Part shown: one piece after another, positions 1-9,594 of the stretch
How the letters are laid out: each line of letters opens with the position of its first letter
Position numbering within the stretch: the stretch's first letter is position 1
Assembly: GCA_965228045.1 (NCBI GenBank)
Contig: OZ245789.1
Span: 1,860,001 to 1,924,000, forward strand
DNA length: 64,000 nucleotides
DNA from: JANQEU01 sp965228045
Lineage (GTDB): Bacteria > Bacteroidota > Bacteroidia > Cytophagales > Cyclobacteriaceae
Reading direction: 5' to 3'
Translations under genes and position numbers: made by a program
The notes under the pieces: generated by a model
What the model was told of the DNA's origin: nothing
What the model saw: only the letters and a program-made list of their open reading frames with translations
Databases searched by the model: none

Positions 1-193
1 TGTAATAGGCATTATCCTCGGCATTTTGATGGCGTATTCGGTAAGCAAATTTGCGGACATTCCTACCATCGTTTCTTTTAATTCAATCCTGATTTCCTTT
101 GGTGTGGCAGCTTCTGTTGGCCTCGTTTTTGGTATTGCACCGGCGAGAAAGGCTGCAAGTCAGGATCCAATAACATCCTTAAGATATGAGTAG
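1..193 (+). CDS. ABC transporter permease, C-terminal fragment (MacB/FtsX type)
   Basis: The reading frame is open from base 2 to a TAG at 191-193, and its start lies outside the window. The 63 visible residues form two hydrophobic segments (roughly residues 1-11 and 25-47 of the fragment), a short polar link, and a tail with P-A-R-K-A-A-x-x-D-P-I-x-x-L-R-Y-E. That tail is the usual end of MacB/FtsX-family permeases, which handle lipoproteins or drugs at the inner membrane. The stop overlaps the start of the next gene (a TolC protein) by 8 bp, so the two are probably one operon, as in MacAB-TolC type systems. The family call rests on the C-terminal signature only. Confidence 0.8.
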   Translation, partial: VIGIILGILMAYSVSKFADIPTIVSFNSILISFGVAASVGLVFGIAPARKAASQDPITSLRYE

Positions 194-1637
194 AATCTTA
201 CTCTGCTTTCTATTGGTAGGTTCAGCCTTTCTGGTAGAAGCACAATCCATCTTTACGCTGGAAGACATCATCTCCCGAGCCAAATCCCAATCTCCTTCAG
301 CCAAGCAGGCAGAAACACGGAAAGAGAACTTCTATTGGCAGTACAGAAGATTCAGATCCGACTTTAATCCTCAATTGGCTTTATTTGGGACCCTGCCAAA
401 CTACAACAAGGACTTTGTCCAAAACCGTCTGGATGACGGAACCATACAGTTCCAGGACCAGCAACAAACTGTGTCATCTCTTAATTTGGGTCTGGAGCAG
501 CCAATTGCATTTACCGGAGGTCAGATTTCCATTAACTCTCGCGTGCGACAGTTCAATGACATAACACGTGACCTGACTCAATGGAACTCTACCGTTGCCA
601 ATATTGCCATTGAGCAGCCACTTTTCGCGTACAATGAACTGAAATGGGACAAGCAGATTGAACCCCTCAGATATGAAGAGTCCAAGAGGGGGTATGTGGA
701 GGAGATGGAGCTGGTTTCCAGAAGAGCAGTGGATCGGTTCTTTGATTACCTTGATGCACAAGTCAACCTTCAGATAGCCCGGTTCAACCTGGCAAACAAC
801 GACACCATTTACAATATAGAACAGGGGCGCTATAACATTGGGACCACATCGGAAGACAAACTTTTGCAGGTGGAACTTCAGCTGCTTCGTTCACAGCAGG
901 ATGTAGCTCAGGCACAGTTGGATTTACAGACCTCAAGATTGGATCTCAGGACTTTTATTGGATTAAATGAAGAAATGGAGTTTAACCTGGAGTTACCGGA
1001 AACCATACCTGATTTTTCCGTTGAAACCGAAACAGCGCTTCTGTATGCCAAGCAAAATCGTGCGGATTTTATTTCATTTGAAAGGCGTCGACTTGAGATG
1101 GAAAGTGAAGTTGATGAGGCTCGAAAATCCCGATTTCAAACTACCGTAGAAGCTTCCATCGGATACATCGATGAGGGCCGAACTTTTGGTGATAGCTACC
1201 AGGAAATCAATAATCAGCAGGTGTTCAATATTAGCCTTTATGTACCCATCATTGACTGGGGTCGAACCAAGGCAAGGACAAGAACTGCCATGGCCAATAA
1301 ACAGCTGACAGATTATGTGATTGACCAGGAAATTCAAAATTTCGAGCAGGAGATCATTACGCAGGTTCTTCAGTTGGATGTACTTCGTCAGCAGATTGAA
1401 ATATCCAAGAAATCAGATGAGGTTGCGCAGAAGAGATATGAAGTTGCACAGAACAGATACCTCATCGGAAAGATTGATATTACCAATCTTAACATCGCGC
1501 TAAATGAAAAGGATGAAGCCAGAAGAAGTTACGTGGCTGCTCTGAGAGCGTTTTGGATAGCATATTTCGATCTAAGACGCCTGACACTCTACGATTTTGA
1601 AAATCAGGAATTGCTCTATAGACCTGAAGAGCAATAA
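186..1637 (+). CDS. TolC-family outer membrane efflux protein
   Basis: A 483-residue protein with an N-terminal signal peptide (about residues 1-19, ending V-E-A-Q). Two long amphipathic helical repeats rich in Q, E, R and L follow, the pattern of outer membrane efflux proteins that form trimeric periplasmic tunnels. The C-terminal part has the usual A-x-x-x-Y-x-x-G repeat-like segments (A-Q-N-R-Y-L-I-G-K, about residues 420-430). It starts 8 bp inside the end of the upstream ABC permease, so it is probably the exit duct of that exporter. It is one of three TolC homologues in this window; the other two belong to RND operons. Confidence 0.88.
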   Translation: MSRILLCFLLVGSAFLVEAQSIFTLEDIISRAKSQSPSAKQAETRKENFYWQYRRFRSDFNPQLALFGTLPNYNKDFVQNRLDDGTIQFQDQQQTVSSLNLGLEQPIAFTGGQISINSRVRQFNDITRDLTQWNSTVANIAIEQPLFAYNELKWDKQIEPLRYEESKRGYVEEMELVSRRAVDRFFDYLDAQVNLQIARFNLANNDTIYNIEQGRYNIGTTSEDKLLQVELQLLRSQQDVAQAQLDLQTSRLDLRTFIGLNEEMEFNLELPETIPDFSVETETALLYAKQNRADFISFERRRLEMESEVDEARKSRFQTTVEASIGYIDEGRTFGDSYQEINNQQVFNISLYVPIIDWGRTKARTRTAMANKQLTDYVIDQEIQNFEQEIITQVLQLDVLRQQIEISKKSDEVAQKRYEVAQNRYLIGKIDITNLNIALNEKDEARRSYVAALRAFWIAYFDLRRLTLYDFENQELLYRPEEQ

Positions 1638-1702
1638 GAATTCATCTAAAATTCTGAAAAATTCATAAAGAATTTACCCGGTTGCTACAACCTTTCTAAT
1701 TT

Positions 1703-1726
1703 GGAAACGTAGGAAACCAAGGAAAC
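1703..1726 (+). repeat. Three tandem GGAAAC repeats with 9-bp period upstream of TetR gene
   Basis: GGAAAC occurs at 1703-1708, 1712-1717 and 1721-1726, giving three copies at exact 9-bp spacing with different 3-bp linkers (GTA, CAA, TTT). They lie 53-76 bp upstream of the TetR start. This may be a regulatory direct repeat; its function is inferred from position only. Confidence 0.4.
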
Positions 1727-1746
1727 TTTAGATTCTTTGAAAGTTT
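1723..1746. promoter_or_regulatory. Inverted repeat, candidate TetR operator for the RND efflux operon
   Basis: Perfect 7-bp arms AAACTTT (1723-1729) and AAAGTTT (1740-1746) are separated by 10 bp, a 24-bp dyad. It lies 33 bp before the TetR start at 1779 and just upstream of a possible -7 element (TACTTTCG, 1753-1760). The 7-10-7 geometry matches the dyad in front of the second TetR gene at 11807-11830, although the sequences differ. TetR regulators commonly bind such dyads next to their own gene, so this is a plausible autoregulatory operator. Confidence 0.4.
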
Positions 1747-1778
1747 TCTTATTACTTTCGCAGCGTTATTAGAAAGCG

Positions 1779-2408
1779 ATGGAGCAAGAGATAAAGGATA
1801 GAATTATACAGATAGCCAGCGAACTCTTTATGAGGGTCGGCATTCGAAGTGTGACCATGGATGACGTTTCCAGGGAACTATCGATGTCCAAAAAAACCCT
1901 CTATCAATATTTTGACAACAAGAATTCATTGGTAACTGCGGTGGTTCAAAACCACCTGATCATGGAGCGTGAGGAATTCACGGGCATTGCTAAAAATGCA
2001 GAAAACGCTATCCACGAGTTGGCGGGAATTGCAAAATGCATCAGAACGCATGTGATGAAGATGAACCCATCCACACTTTATGATCTCAGGAAATACCATG
2101 GACAGGCATGGCAGGGGTTTGAAAAGTTCAAGCATGAATTTATTCGGGGCAATGTGGAGGACAACATAAAAAGGGGAATAGAGGAGGGCTATTACCGGGA
2201 AGAAATTGATCCTGAGATAATTTCAATCATGAGGATGGAGCAGGTAGAATCAATATTTGATCAACGCCTGTTTCCCCAATCTAAATACGATTTTGCCCGG
2301 GTTCAACTACAATTATTCAACCACTTCGTTTATGGGCTCGTTACTGACAAGGGCCGAAAACTGTACGAAGAATTCCAAAAACAAGAAGCAGAAATCTTAT
2401 CTAAATGA
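1779..2408 (+). CDS. TetR/AcrR family transcriptional regulator
   Basis: A 209-residue protein with a typical TetR N-terminal DNA-binding domain. Helix-turn-helix residues fall around 22-48 (V-T-M-D-D-V-S-R-E-L-S-M-S-K-K-T-L-Y-Q-Y-F), followed by an all-helical ligand domain. It is the first gene of an efflux operon (regulator, TolC, adaptor, RND pump), and its stop overlaps the next start in ATGA. In this family the regulator usually represses its own operon until a toxic ligand binds. The ligand cannot be read from sequence. Candidate operator elements lie just upstream. Confidence 0.9.
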   Translation: MEQEIKDRIIQIASELFMRVGIRSVTMDDVSRELSMSKKTLYQYFDNKNSLVTAVVQNHLIMEREEFTGIAKNAENAIHELAGIAKCIRTHVMKMNPSTLYDLRKYHGQAWQGFEKFKHEFIRGNVEDNIKRGIEEGYYREEIDPEIISIMRMEQVESIFDQRLFPQSKYDFARVQLQLFNHFVYGLVTDKGRKLYEEFQKQEAEILSK

Positions 2409-3739
2409 ACAAACTACTCACTTTAATTATCATCTTATTTGGCTCAATGGCTTTGGCACAGGAGCGGACTGAATTCACTCTGAATGAGTGTGTGGATTAC
2501 GCCATGGAGAATGCTGAGGCGCTAAAATTGACTGAACTCGAAAAGCAACTTTCGGAAGCTGTAGTTAGCGAAACAAGGGGTATTGGACTTCCTCAGGTAT
2601 CTGTTGGTGGTGGCCTTAATTACAACTTTGAGATCCAAAAGAGTCTTATAGACCTGTCCAACTTTGATCCCAATTTGCCAGAGGGTACGGAGGGCGAAAT
2701 TGCTTTCGGACAGTCATACGATGGAAATGTGGCGTTAAACGTACAGCAATTAATATTTGACGGATCTTACTTTGTGGCACTTCAAGCGGCCAATACCTAC
2801 CGTGAGTTGGCGGCGAAAGAGCACGTGAAAACTACTATCGACATTATTGAGAGTGTTTCAAAATCGTATTATGCCGTCCTGATCAATAGAGAACGACTCG
2901 AACTCATGAATCAGAATTTCGGTCAATTAGACACCCTGATTCGTGAGACCCAGGCAATGTATGAAAATGGATTTGCTGAGAAGATTGACGTTGACAGATT
3001 GCGTGTAAATCTCAACAACCTTAAAGTTGAACGTGATCGCCTGGAGAGACTTACGGATCTGAGCTTGCAATTATTGAAATTTCAGATGGGCATGCCTTTG
3101 GAACAAGAACTGATTCTGACGGAGTCCCTGGATGACATAGATCTTTCCGTGCCTCAGGTAGAAGATTTCAGCTACAGCGACCGAATTGAGATATCTCAGA
3201 TCGAAACCAATCAGAGACTCACCATGCTGGATATGAAAAACAACAGGGTGGGAAGACTACCAAAACTTTACGGTGGGTTTAACTATGGTTATAACACTGC
3301 GACAAGTGATGCAAGTCAGTGGTTTCAGTCAGATAGATGGTTGAATTTTGGTTCGGTAGGTGTGACTTTGTCATTCTCAATCTTCGATGGATTGATCAGA
3401 GAAAGCAAAATACAACAGAACAAGATCCAGCTCGAACAACTAGGCTTTCAAAAGCAACTCACACAAAAAAACATAGACATAGAGATTCAACAAAGCACAA
3501 TTAACCTTAATAGCTCTTTGGAGGGTCTCGATGTACAGGAGGAGAACATGGATTTGGCACAGGATGTTTATGACATTACGACCATCAAATTCCAGGAAGG
3601 AGTAGGGTCAAACCTCGAGGTTCTGAATGCAGACACCTCATTGAAAGAGGCCCAAACCAACTATTACCAGGCACTTTATGATGCCATTTTAGCAAAAATT
3701 GAACTTTTAAAAGCACAAGGACGACTTTATAAATCATAA
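2405..3739 (+). CDS. TolC-family outer membrane efflux protein (RND operon 1)
   Basis: A 444-residue protein with a signal peptide (about residues 1-18, ending A-L-A-Q) and two repeats of the outer membrane efflux fold. An early motif F-T-L-N-E-C-V-D-Y-A-M-E-N is typical of Bacteroidetes TolC proteins. The start overlaps the TetR stop by 4 bp, and a periplasmic adaptor follows 3 bp downstream, so all four genes of this operon are likely co-transcribed. Role: outer membrane duct for the tripartite pump encoded by the next two genes. Confidence 0.92.
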   Translation: MNKLLTLIIILFGSMALAQERTEFTLNECVDYAMENAEALKLTELEKQLSEAVVSETRGIGLPQVSVGGGLNYNFEIQKSLIDLSNFDPNLPEGTEGEIAFGQSYDGNVALNVQQLIFDGSYFVALQAANTYRELAAKEHVKTTIDIIESVSKSYYAVLINRERLELMNQNFGQLDTLIRETQAMYENGFAEKIDVDRLRVNLNNLKVERDRLERLTDLSLQLLKFQMGMPLEQELILTESLDDIDLSVPQVEDFSYSDRIEISQIETNQRLTMLDMKNNRVGRLPKLYGGFNYGYNTATSDASQWFQSDRWLNFGSVGVTLSFSIFDGLIRESKIQQNKIQLEQLGFQKQLTQKNIDIEIQQSTINLNSSLEGLDVQEENMDLAQDVYDITTIKFQEGVGSNLEVLNADTSLKEAQTNYYQALYDAILAKIELLKAQGRLYKS

Positions 3740-3742
3740 CCA

Positions 3743-4909
3743 ATGAAATCAGTCAAAACACTTACTATTCTCTTAGCTGCCTCAATGTTTGCCTACTCTT
3801 GTGGTAGCTCACAGGCGGCCGATGACAAATTAGCCCAGCTGGAAACTAAAAAAACACAGTTGAAGGAATTAGAGGCTGAGATTAAGACTCTGGAGACCGA
3901 GCTGATAGCCAGTGGGAAGCTTGAGGAGAACGTCAACAGAATTCTTGTGACTTCATTATCTGTGCAGCCTACAAGATTTGTACACAAAATCGAGGTTCGG
4001 GGCAGTGTGGAATCCAAGAAAAACGTAACGCTCATGTCCGAAGCAATGGGGCGAATTACTGATGTATACGCTTCCAAGGGTAAGCAGGTAAAGAAAGGAG
4101 ACCTATTGATTGACCTGGACGGAACGGTGACGAGGAATACGCTCGCGGAGGTCAGAACATCACTGGAACTGGCTACTGAGGTTTTTGAACGTCAAAAGAA
4201 CCTTTGGGAACAGAATATCGGAACAGAGATTCAATTCCTGCAGGCCAAAAACAATAAGGAGTCACTCGAGAAAAAGCTGCAAACCTTACAGGCTCAGCTT
4301 GGCTTTTATAAAGTTTATGCTCCATTTGACGGTGTGATTGAGGACATTCCGGTTAAAGTTGGGGAAATGGCTCAGCCTGGAATTCCATTGGTAAGAATGG
4401 TCAATCCGAAGTCCATGTATATTACATCAGATGTTTCTGAAGCCTTTTTGGGAAAGTTTAAGGCCGGAGATACCGTAAATGTATTTTTTCCGTCACAGGA
4501 TCAGGAGCTAGTGAGCAGACTGTCCTCAGTTGGTCAGGTTATCAACCCGGAGAACCGAACATTTGAAGTGGAAATTGAACTCCCTGAGATTGATTTTCAA
4601 ATCAAACCTAATCAGGTTGTGGTTTTGAATCTTAAGGATTATGAGAATAATCAGGCATTTGTGGTACCTACCAAACTTATACAGTCAGACAGTCGGGGTA
4701 AATACGTCTATGAGCTGACTGAAAAAGAAAATGAAATGGTAGCCAGCCGGGTTTATGTGGAGCCGGGTGTCACTTATAATAACAGTACGGAAATAAAATC
4801 AGGCCTTACACGAGGCCAGACCCTGGCCCTTAAAGGTTACAGAGAATTATCTGAGAATTCCATTGTTGAGATAACCAGTGGAGAAGGAAACAAAATTGAT
4901 ATCCTATGA
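3743..4909 (+). CDS. RND efflux periplasmic adaptor (membrane fusion protein), lipoprotein
   Basis: A 388-residue protein whose signal peptide ends in a lipobox (F-A-Y-S-C, Cys at residue 20), so it is probably lipid-anchored. Residues about 28-60 form a K/E/L coiled coil. A biotinyl-lipoyl half-motif follows (G-R-I-T-D-V-Y-A-S-K-G-K-Q-V-K-K-G-D, about residues 103-120), then a helical hairpin, the second lipoyl half (Y-A-P-F-D-G-V-I-E), and beta-barrel and membrane-proximal domains. It bridges the RND pump to TolC. Its stop overlaps the pump gene start by 4 bp. Confidence 0.93.
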   Translation: MKSVKTLTILLAASMFAYSCGSSQAADDKLAQLETKKTQLKELEAEIKTLETELIASGKLEENVNRILVTSLSVQPTRFVHKIEVRGSVESKKNVTLMSEAMGRITDVYASKGKQVKKGDLLIDLDGTVTRNTLAEVRTSLELATEVFERQKNLWEQNIGTEIQFLQAKNNKESLEKKLQTLQAQLGFYKVYAPFDGVIEDIPVKVGEMAQPGIPLVRMVNPKSMYITSDVSEAFLGKFKAGDTVNVFFPSQDQELVSRLSSVGQVINPENRTFEVEIELPEIDFQIKPNQVVVLNLKDYENNQAFVVPTKLIQSDSRGKYVYELTEKENEMVASRVYVEPGVTYNNSTEIKSGLTRGQTLALKGYRELSENSIVEITSGEGNKIDIL

Positions 4910-7900
4910 GTGATCAGGAAAAAAACAAAGCAGTTGATAAGTCATTCTTCCTAACCACCTTTTCACTAAACAACAGGACAACAGTATACGTCCTCACGTT
5001 CTTGATTGTGGTTATGGGGTTGACCACCTACATCAATCTTCCGAAGGAAAGTTTTCCTGAGGTAAAACAGCCTATAGTTTACGTAGGGACACCTCACCCT
5101 GGAAACTCTCCTGTGGATATGGAAAACCTCATCACCAGACCTTTGGAGAAGGAGATCAATACCATTACGGAAGTTGACAATATAAAGTCCACCTCGGTAC
5201 AGGATTACTCCACTATTATCGTGGAATTCACTTCGGATACGGATATTGAGGATGCCTTGATCAAGGTAAAGGATGCCGTAGATAGAGCAAAGCCCGAACT
5301 ACCGTCGGATCTTCAGACAGATCCGAATGTGTTCGAGATGAATTTTTCGGAATTTCCAATCATGAACATCAATCTTTCAGGGAACTACAGCATGGAAGAG
5401 CTCAATGAGTATGCTGAATACCTGGAGGAGGAAGTGGAGAAGATCAATGAAATTTCTAAAGTGGACATTCGTGGGGTTGATGAAAAGGAAGTAGAGATCA
5501 GTGTGGATCCTTATCAGATGGAAGCCAGAAGGTTGAATTTTTCAGATATCGAAAACGCCATTACCAGCGAAAATATCACCATGTCCGGTGGAAATATCAA
5601 GGAAGGTGATATCCGAAGATCCATCCGTGTAATGGGTGAATTTGAACAGCCGGAAGATATTCTTGACGTAGTGGTGAAACATGAGAAGGGCAATATTGTT
5701 TACCTGAAAGACATCGCCAACATTGACTTCGACTACAAGGAAAAAGAAAACTATGCGAGACTGAGAACCAATCCTGTAGTAATGGTGGACATCGTCAAAA
5801 GAAGTGGCGAGAACCTTCTGATCGCAACCGATAAGATTAATGCAGTGCTGGAGGAAGCTAAGGAAAACGTATTTCCTGCTGACCTGATAGTTACAAAGAC
5901 CAATGACCAGTCGGAGAGGACTTCAAACCTTGTCTCCAGCATGGAGAATAACATCATTTCAGGTGTTATTCTGGTTACACTTGTACTTCTATTTTTCCTG
6001 GGAAGCCGTAATAGCCTCTTTGTGGGTATTGCCATTCCCTTATCTATGTTTATGTCCTTCGTGATTTTGGGTATGGCAGGTATTTCGATCAATATGATGG
6101 TGCTGTTCTCACTCATTATGGCACTGGGAATGCTGGTTGATAATGGAATTGTGGTGGTGGAAAATGTCTACAGACTTCGGGAAGAAGGACTTTCTGCCTT
6201 TGCAGCCACAAAGCGGGGAGTAGGGGAAGTAGCCTTACCAATTATTGCCTCTACGGCCACTACCCTGGCAGCATTTTTACCATTGGCCTTCTGGCCAGGT
6301 ATGATGGGAAGTTTTATGAAATACCTTCCTATCACACTGATCATTACCCTAAGTTCATCACTATTTGTGGCTTTGGTAATCAACCCGGTTCTCATTTCGT
6401 CACTGATGAAATTGGATGACGGCAATAAGCCAAATCACAAGAATATTCTCAAGTATGTGGTGATAGCCATAATCATAGGAGCGGTGCTACTGGTTTTCAA
6501 TGCGACTGCACTTGGAAATCTCGCCATCGTGGCTGGATTGATCACACTTTTGAACGTGTATGTATTGACACCTGCCTCAAGAGGCTTTAGGAGTAAATTC
6601 CTTCCATGGCTGGAAAACTGGTACAAACAACTGCTCAGTTTTGCACTTGCAGGCTGGAAGCCTTACTTGTTTTTCTGGGGGACGGTCGGATTACTTGTGC
6701 TCTCATTCATGTTGATGAGCATTTTTCCACCGAAGATCGTTTACTTCCCTAAAACAGATCCCAAATATGTCAATGTATTTGTGGAGTTCCCGGTGGGAAC
6801 GGATGTGGAAACTACTAATGAATTCACAAGGGAGATAGAAAATAGGATCATCAAATTGGTCAAACCTTACGAGCCAATCGTTGAGTCTATTATCGCCAAT
6901 GTGGGTCAGGGAACTGCCGACCCGCAGGACCCGTCAGCATTTGGGCAGCAGGACACTCCCAATAAGGCCAGGATCACCATCAATTTCGTGGAATACCAGT
7001 ATCGAGACGGTGTGAGTACCAAGAATATCCTGGACGAAATAAGGGCGGATATGAGTGGGTACCCTGGTGTGGCAGTTACGGTGGATCAGAATGCAGATGG
7101 ACCTCCAACGGGTAAGCCAATTAGTATAGAGATTTCTGGTGAAGATTTTGAGACGCTGGTATCCTTATCGGAAAGAATGATGAACGAGATAAATGCTTCC
7201 GGTATTCAGGGCATTGAAAAACTCAAATCTGACCTCGAAACCGGTAAACCAGAGCTAATTGTTGGAATTGACCGGGATAAGGCACGTCGCTTTGGTCTGT
7301 CCACATATTCTATCGCCAATGAGGTACGCACGGCCCTTTTCGGAAAAGAGATATCAAAATTCAAACAAGGGGAAGACGACTACGAGATCCAGCTTCGCTT
7401 AATGGATAAATATCGGTATGATGTCGATGCTTTGATGAACAAAAGCGTGGTGTTCCGGGATCAAACCAATGGTAGAATGCACAGCGTGCCTATCTCATCA
7501 GTTGCTGACGCGGAGCTTAGCTCTACTTACGGTTCGGTGAGAAGAAAGGACCTAAAAAGGATGGTCACCATAAGCTCAAACGTGGTTAGTGGTTACAACC
7601 CAACTGAGATCAACAATGAGATCAAAGAACTATTGGAAGACTTTTCTATGCCTACCGGATATGAATTTAAATTCGGTGGAGAGCAGGAGAAGCAGGCAGA
7701 AGAGATGGCCTTTTTGAGCCGTGCGTTGCTTGTCGCAGTATTTATCATCTTCCTGATCATTGTTTCCCAGTTCAATAAAGTGACTACACCATTTATCATC
7801 ATGATGTCCGTGCTGCTGAGTACCATTGGTGTATTCCTCGGGTTGGTCATCTTTAATATGGATTTCGTAGTGATCATGACCATGATTGGTATAATATCCC

Positions 7901-8304
7901 TGGCAGGAATTGTGGTGAACAATGCGATCGTTTTGATTGACTTTATTGAATTGAGTCGGGATCGAATGAAGGCGGAACAGGGGGTTGATAAACTGGAGAT
8001 GAGTGATATTGTGAATGCCATAGCCAATGCTGGTGCCACCAGGCTTAGACCCGTGCTGTTGACGGCGATCACGACCATTATCGGATTGATTCCTTTGGCT
8101 TTGGGTGTCAACATTGACTTTATAAGTCTGTTTAACAATTACGATGCAAACTTCTATATGGGCGGAGATAATGCAGGCTTCTGGGGACCAATGTCCTGGA
8201 CGATCATATTTGGCCTCACCTTTGCAACTTTTCTTACCCTTGTAATCGTTCCGGTTATGTACCTGTTCTTTGCGAAGATCAACAGGAAGCTTGGAATTAG
8301 TTAA
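4906..8304 (+). CDS. RND family efflux pump, inner membrane permease (operon 1)
   Basis: A 1132-residue RND transporter with the usual two-fold layout: TM1 near residues 25-45, a large periplasmic loop, a TM2-6 cluster (about 350-500), TM7, a second periplasmic loop, and a C-terminal TM cluster. It is about 100 residues longer than AcrB. Part of the excess is an extra hydrophobic stretch at about 509-553 between TM6 and TM7, and part is an insert before the last helix. The TM4 proton-relay pair is D412-N413 rather than Asp-Asp, and the TM10 position that is Lys in AcrB reads N1005-N1006. The substrate is unknown. Confidence 0.93.
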   Translation: MSDQEKNKAVDKSFFLTTFSLNNRTTVYVLTFLIVVMGLTTYINLPKESFPEVKQPIVYVGTPHPGNSPVDMENLITRPLEKEINTITEVDNIKSTSVQDYSTIIVEFTSDTDIEDALIKVKDAVDRAKPELPSDLQTDPNVFEMNFSEFPIMNINLSGNYSMEELNEYAEYLEEEVEKINEISKVDIRGVDEKEVEISVDPYQMEARRLNFSDIENAITSENITMSGGNIKEGDIRRSIRVMGEFEQPEDILDVVVKHEKGNIVYLKDIANIDFDYKEKENYARLRTNPVVMVDIVKRSGENLLIATDKINAVLEEAKENVFPADLIVTKTNDQSERTSNLVSSMENNIISGVILVTLVLLFFLGSRNSLFVGIAIPLSMFMSFVILGMAGISINMMVLFSLIMALGMLVDNGIVVVENVYRLREEGLSAFAATKRGVGEVALPIIASTATTLAAFLPLAFWPGMMGSFMKYLPITLIITLSSSLFVALVINPVLISSLMKLDDGNKPNHKNILKYVVIAIIIGAVLLVFNATALGNLAIVAGLITLLNVYVLTPASRGFRSKFLPWLENWYKQLLSFALAGWKPYLFFWGTVGLLVLSFMLMSIFPPKIVYFPKTDPKYVNVFVEFPVGTDVETTNEFTREIENRIIKLVKPYEPIVESIIANVGQGTADPQDPSAFGQQDTPNKARITINFVEYQYRDGVSTKNILDEIRADMSGYPGVAVTVDQNADGPPTGKPISIEISGEDFETLVSLSERMMNEINASGIQGIEKLKSDLETGKPELIVGIDRDKARRFGLSTYSIANEVRTALFGKEISKFKQGEDDYEIQLRLMDKYRYDVDALMNKSVVFRDQTNGRMHSVPISSVADAELSSTYGSVRRKDLKRMVTISSNVVSGYNPTEINNEIKELLEDFSMPTGYEFKFGGEQEKQAEEMAFLSRALLVAVFIIFLIIVSQFNKVTTPFIIMMSVLLSTIGVFLGLVIFNMDFVVIMTMIGIISLAGIVVNNAIVLIDFIELSRDRMKAEQGVDKLEMSDIVNAIANAGATRLRPVLLTAITTIIGLIPLALGVNIDFISLFNNYDANFYMGGDNAGFWGPMSWTIIFGLTFATFLTLVIVPVMYLFFAKINRKLGIS

Positions 8305-8319
8305 TTGAAATAAATGGAG

Positions 8320-8348
8320 GGTGTCCTGTAACAAACAGGACACCTTTT
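8320..8348 (+). terminator. Rho-independent terminator after RND operon 1
   Basis: A perfect 10-bp stem GGTGTCCTGT / ACAGGACACC (8320-8329 with 8335-8344) with a 5-nt loop is followed by TTTT. It lies 16 bp after the pump stop codon, in the right place to end the TetR-TolC-adaptor-pump operon. Confidence 0.85.
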
Positions 8349-8361
8349 CCATCACTCCTTT

Positions 8362-9594
8362 ATGAGTCGTATATATTTCTTTCTCTTCTTTGTTCTGATT
8401 TACTTCCTCCTTGATTTTTATGTCTTCGGGGTTATCAGAGGGTTGGTGGCGGATAGCTCGATCATGGTTCGAAGAATTGCCTACACTTCCTACTGGGCGA
8501 TATCTGTTTTGGTGATCGTTGGACTGTTTTCTTACAATCAACTTGACCCGGAAGAGTACAAAGGCCTCCGCGTTTTTGTGACTTCATTCTTTTTTATCAC
8601 ATTGGTGGCTAAACTATTTTCCGCTCTCGTGGTATTGGGAGATGATTTAAGAAGGTTTATTTCCTACATAACTCAGTTCTTTGGAAATACTGAAGAAAAA
8701 GTGGTTCCTGGCCGATCGGAATTCATGGGGAAGGCAGCGCTCGTAGCCGGGGCTGTGCCCATTGCTGCGTTCTCCTGGGGAATACTCTCTGGCGCCCATG
8801 ACTATAGAGTTCGTAAACGTATAGTTTACTCACCGAATCTTCCAAAAGCATTCGATGGCATTCGTTTAGCACAAATTTCAGACATACATACCGGAAGTTT
8901 TTTCAACAAAACAGCGGTAAGCGGAGGAGTTGATTTGATAAATCAACAAAAACCTGACATCGTGTTCTTCACCGGTGACCTGGTCAATAATCAGAGTGAC
9001 GAAGCCAAACCTTTCCTTGATATTTTCAAAAAAATCAAGGCTGATTTTGGGGTACACTCCACTATGGGAAATCACGATTACGGTGATTACAACAACTGGT
9101 CTTCTCCTGAGGCAAAACAAAGAGACATTTCCAATCTTCATGACATGCACAGGTACATGGGTTGGAACATCATGCTCAATGAAAACACAACGGTCAAAGT
9201 AGATGGAGAAGAAATAGGTATCCTCGGGCTTGAAAACTGGGGCGCAGGTCGGTTTTCAAAATATGGAGATCTTGCAAAGACCTATCAGGGTATGGAGGAA
9301 TTACCATATAAAATTCTTTTGTCTCACGATCCAAGTCACTGGGATGCACAGGTACGGCCAGAATATCCGGACATTGACCTGATGCTAGCAGGTCATACGC
9401 ATGGTATGCAATTTGGTATTGAGATCGGGGACTGGCGTTGGAGTCCTTCCAAGTTCATTTACAAGCAGTGGGCCGACCTGTATCAGGAAGGTAACCAGAG
9501 TCTTTATGTGAACAGGGGATTCGGATACCTTGGTTTTCCCGGAAGGGTAGGGATACTCCCGGAAATTACCGTATTGGAATTAAAAAGGGTCTGA
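8362..9594 (+). CDS. Membrane-anchored metallophosphoesterase
   Basis: A 410-residue protein. The first ~140 residues hold about four hydrophobic segments; the rest is a calcineurin-like phosphoesterase domain. All metal-binding blocks are present: D174-x-H176, G-D206, G-N-H-D (236-239), H322 and G-H-T-H-G (344-348). The layout resembles YaeI/YkuE-type phosphodiesterases, some of which act on UDP-sugar or lipid pyrophosphate bonds; the substrate here cannot be read. It stands alone between two terminators, and its stop codon lies inside the downstream terminator stem. Confidence 0.88.
   Translation: MSRIYFFLFFVLIYFLLDFYVFGVIRGLVADSSIMVRRIAYTSYWAISVLVIVGLFSYNQLDPEEYKGLRVFVTSFFFITLVAKLFSALVVLGDDLRRFISYITQFFGNTEEKVVPGRSEFMGKAALVAGAVPIAAFSWGILSGAHDYRVRKRIVYSPNLPKAFDGIRLAQISDIHTGSFFNKTAVSGGVDLINQQKPDIVFFTGDLVNNQSDEAKPFLDIFKKIKADFGVHSTMGNHDYGDYNNWSSPEAKQRDISNLHDMHRYMGWNIMLNENTTVKVDGEEIGILGLENWGAGRFSKYGDLAKTYQGMEELPYKILLSHDPSHWDAQVRPEYPDIDLMLAGHTHGMQFGIEIGDWRWSPSKFIYKQWADLYQEGNQSLYVNRGFGYLGFPGRVGILPEITVLELKRV

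Noticed and set aside
1659..1675. Hairpin AAATTC / GAATTT after the first TolC gene as a terminator
   Set aside because: Only 6 A/T-rich base pairs and no following T tract; too weak to call.
7593..8541. Long open frames on the minus strand opposite the RND pump gene
   Set aside because: They shadow a well-supported pump gene, have no recognisable domains and low-complexity translations.
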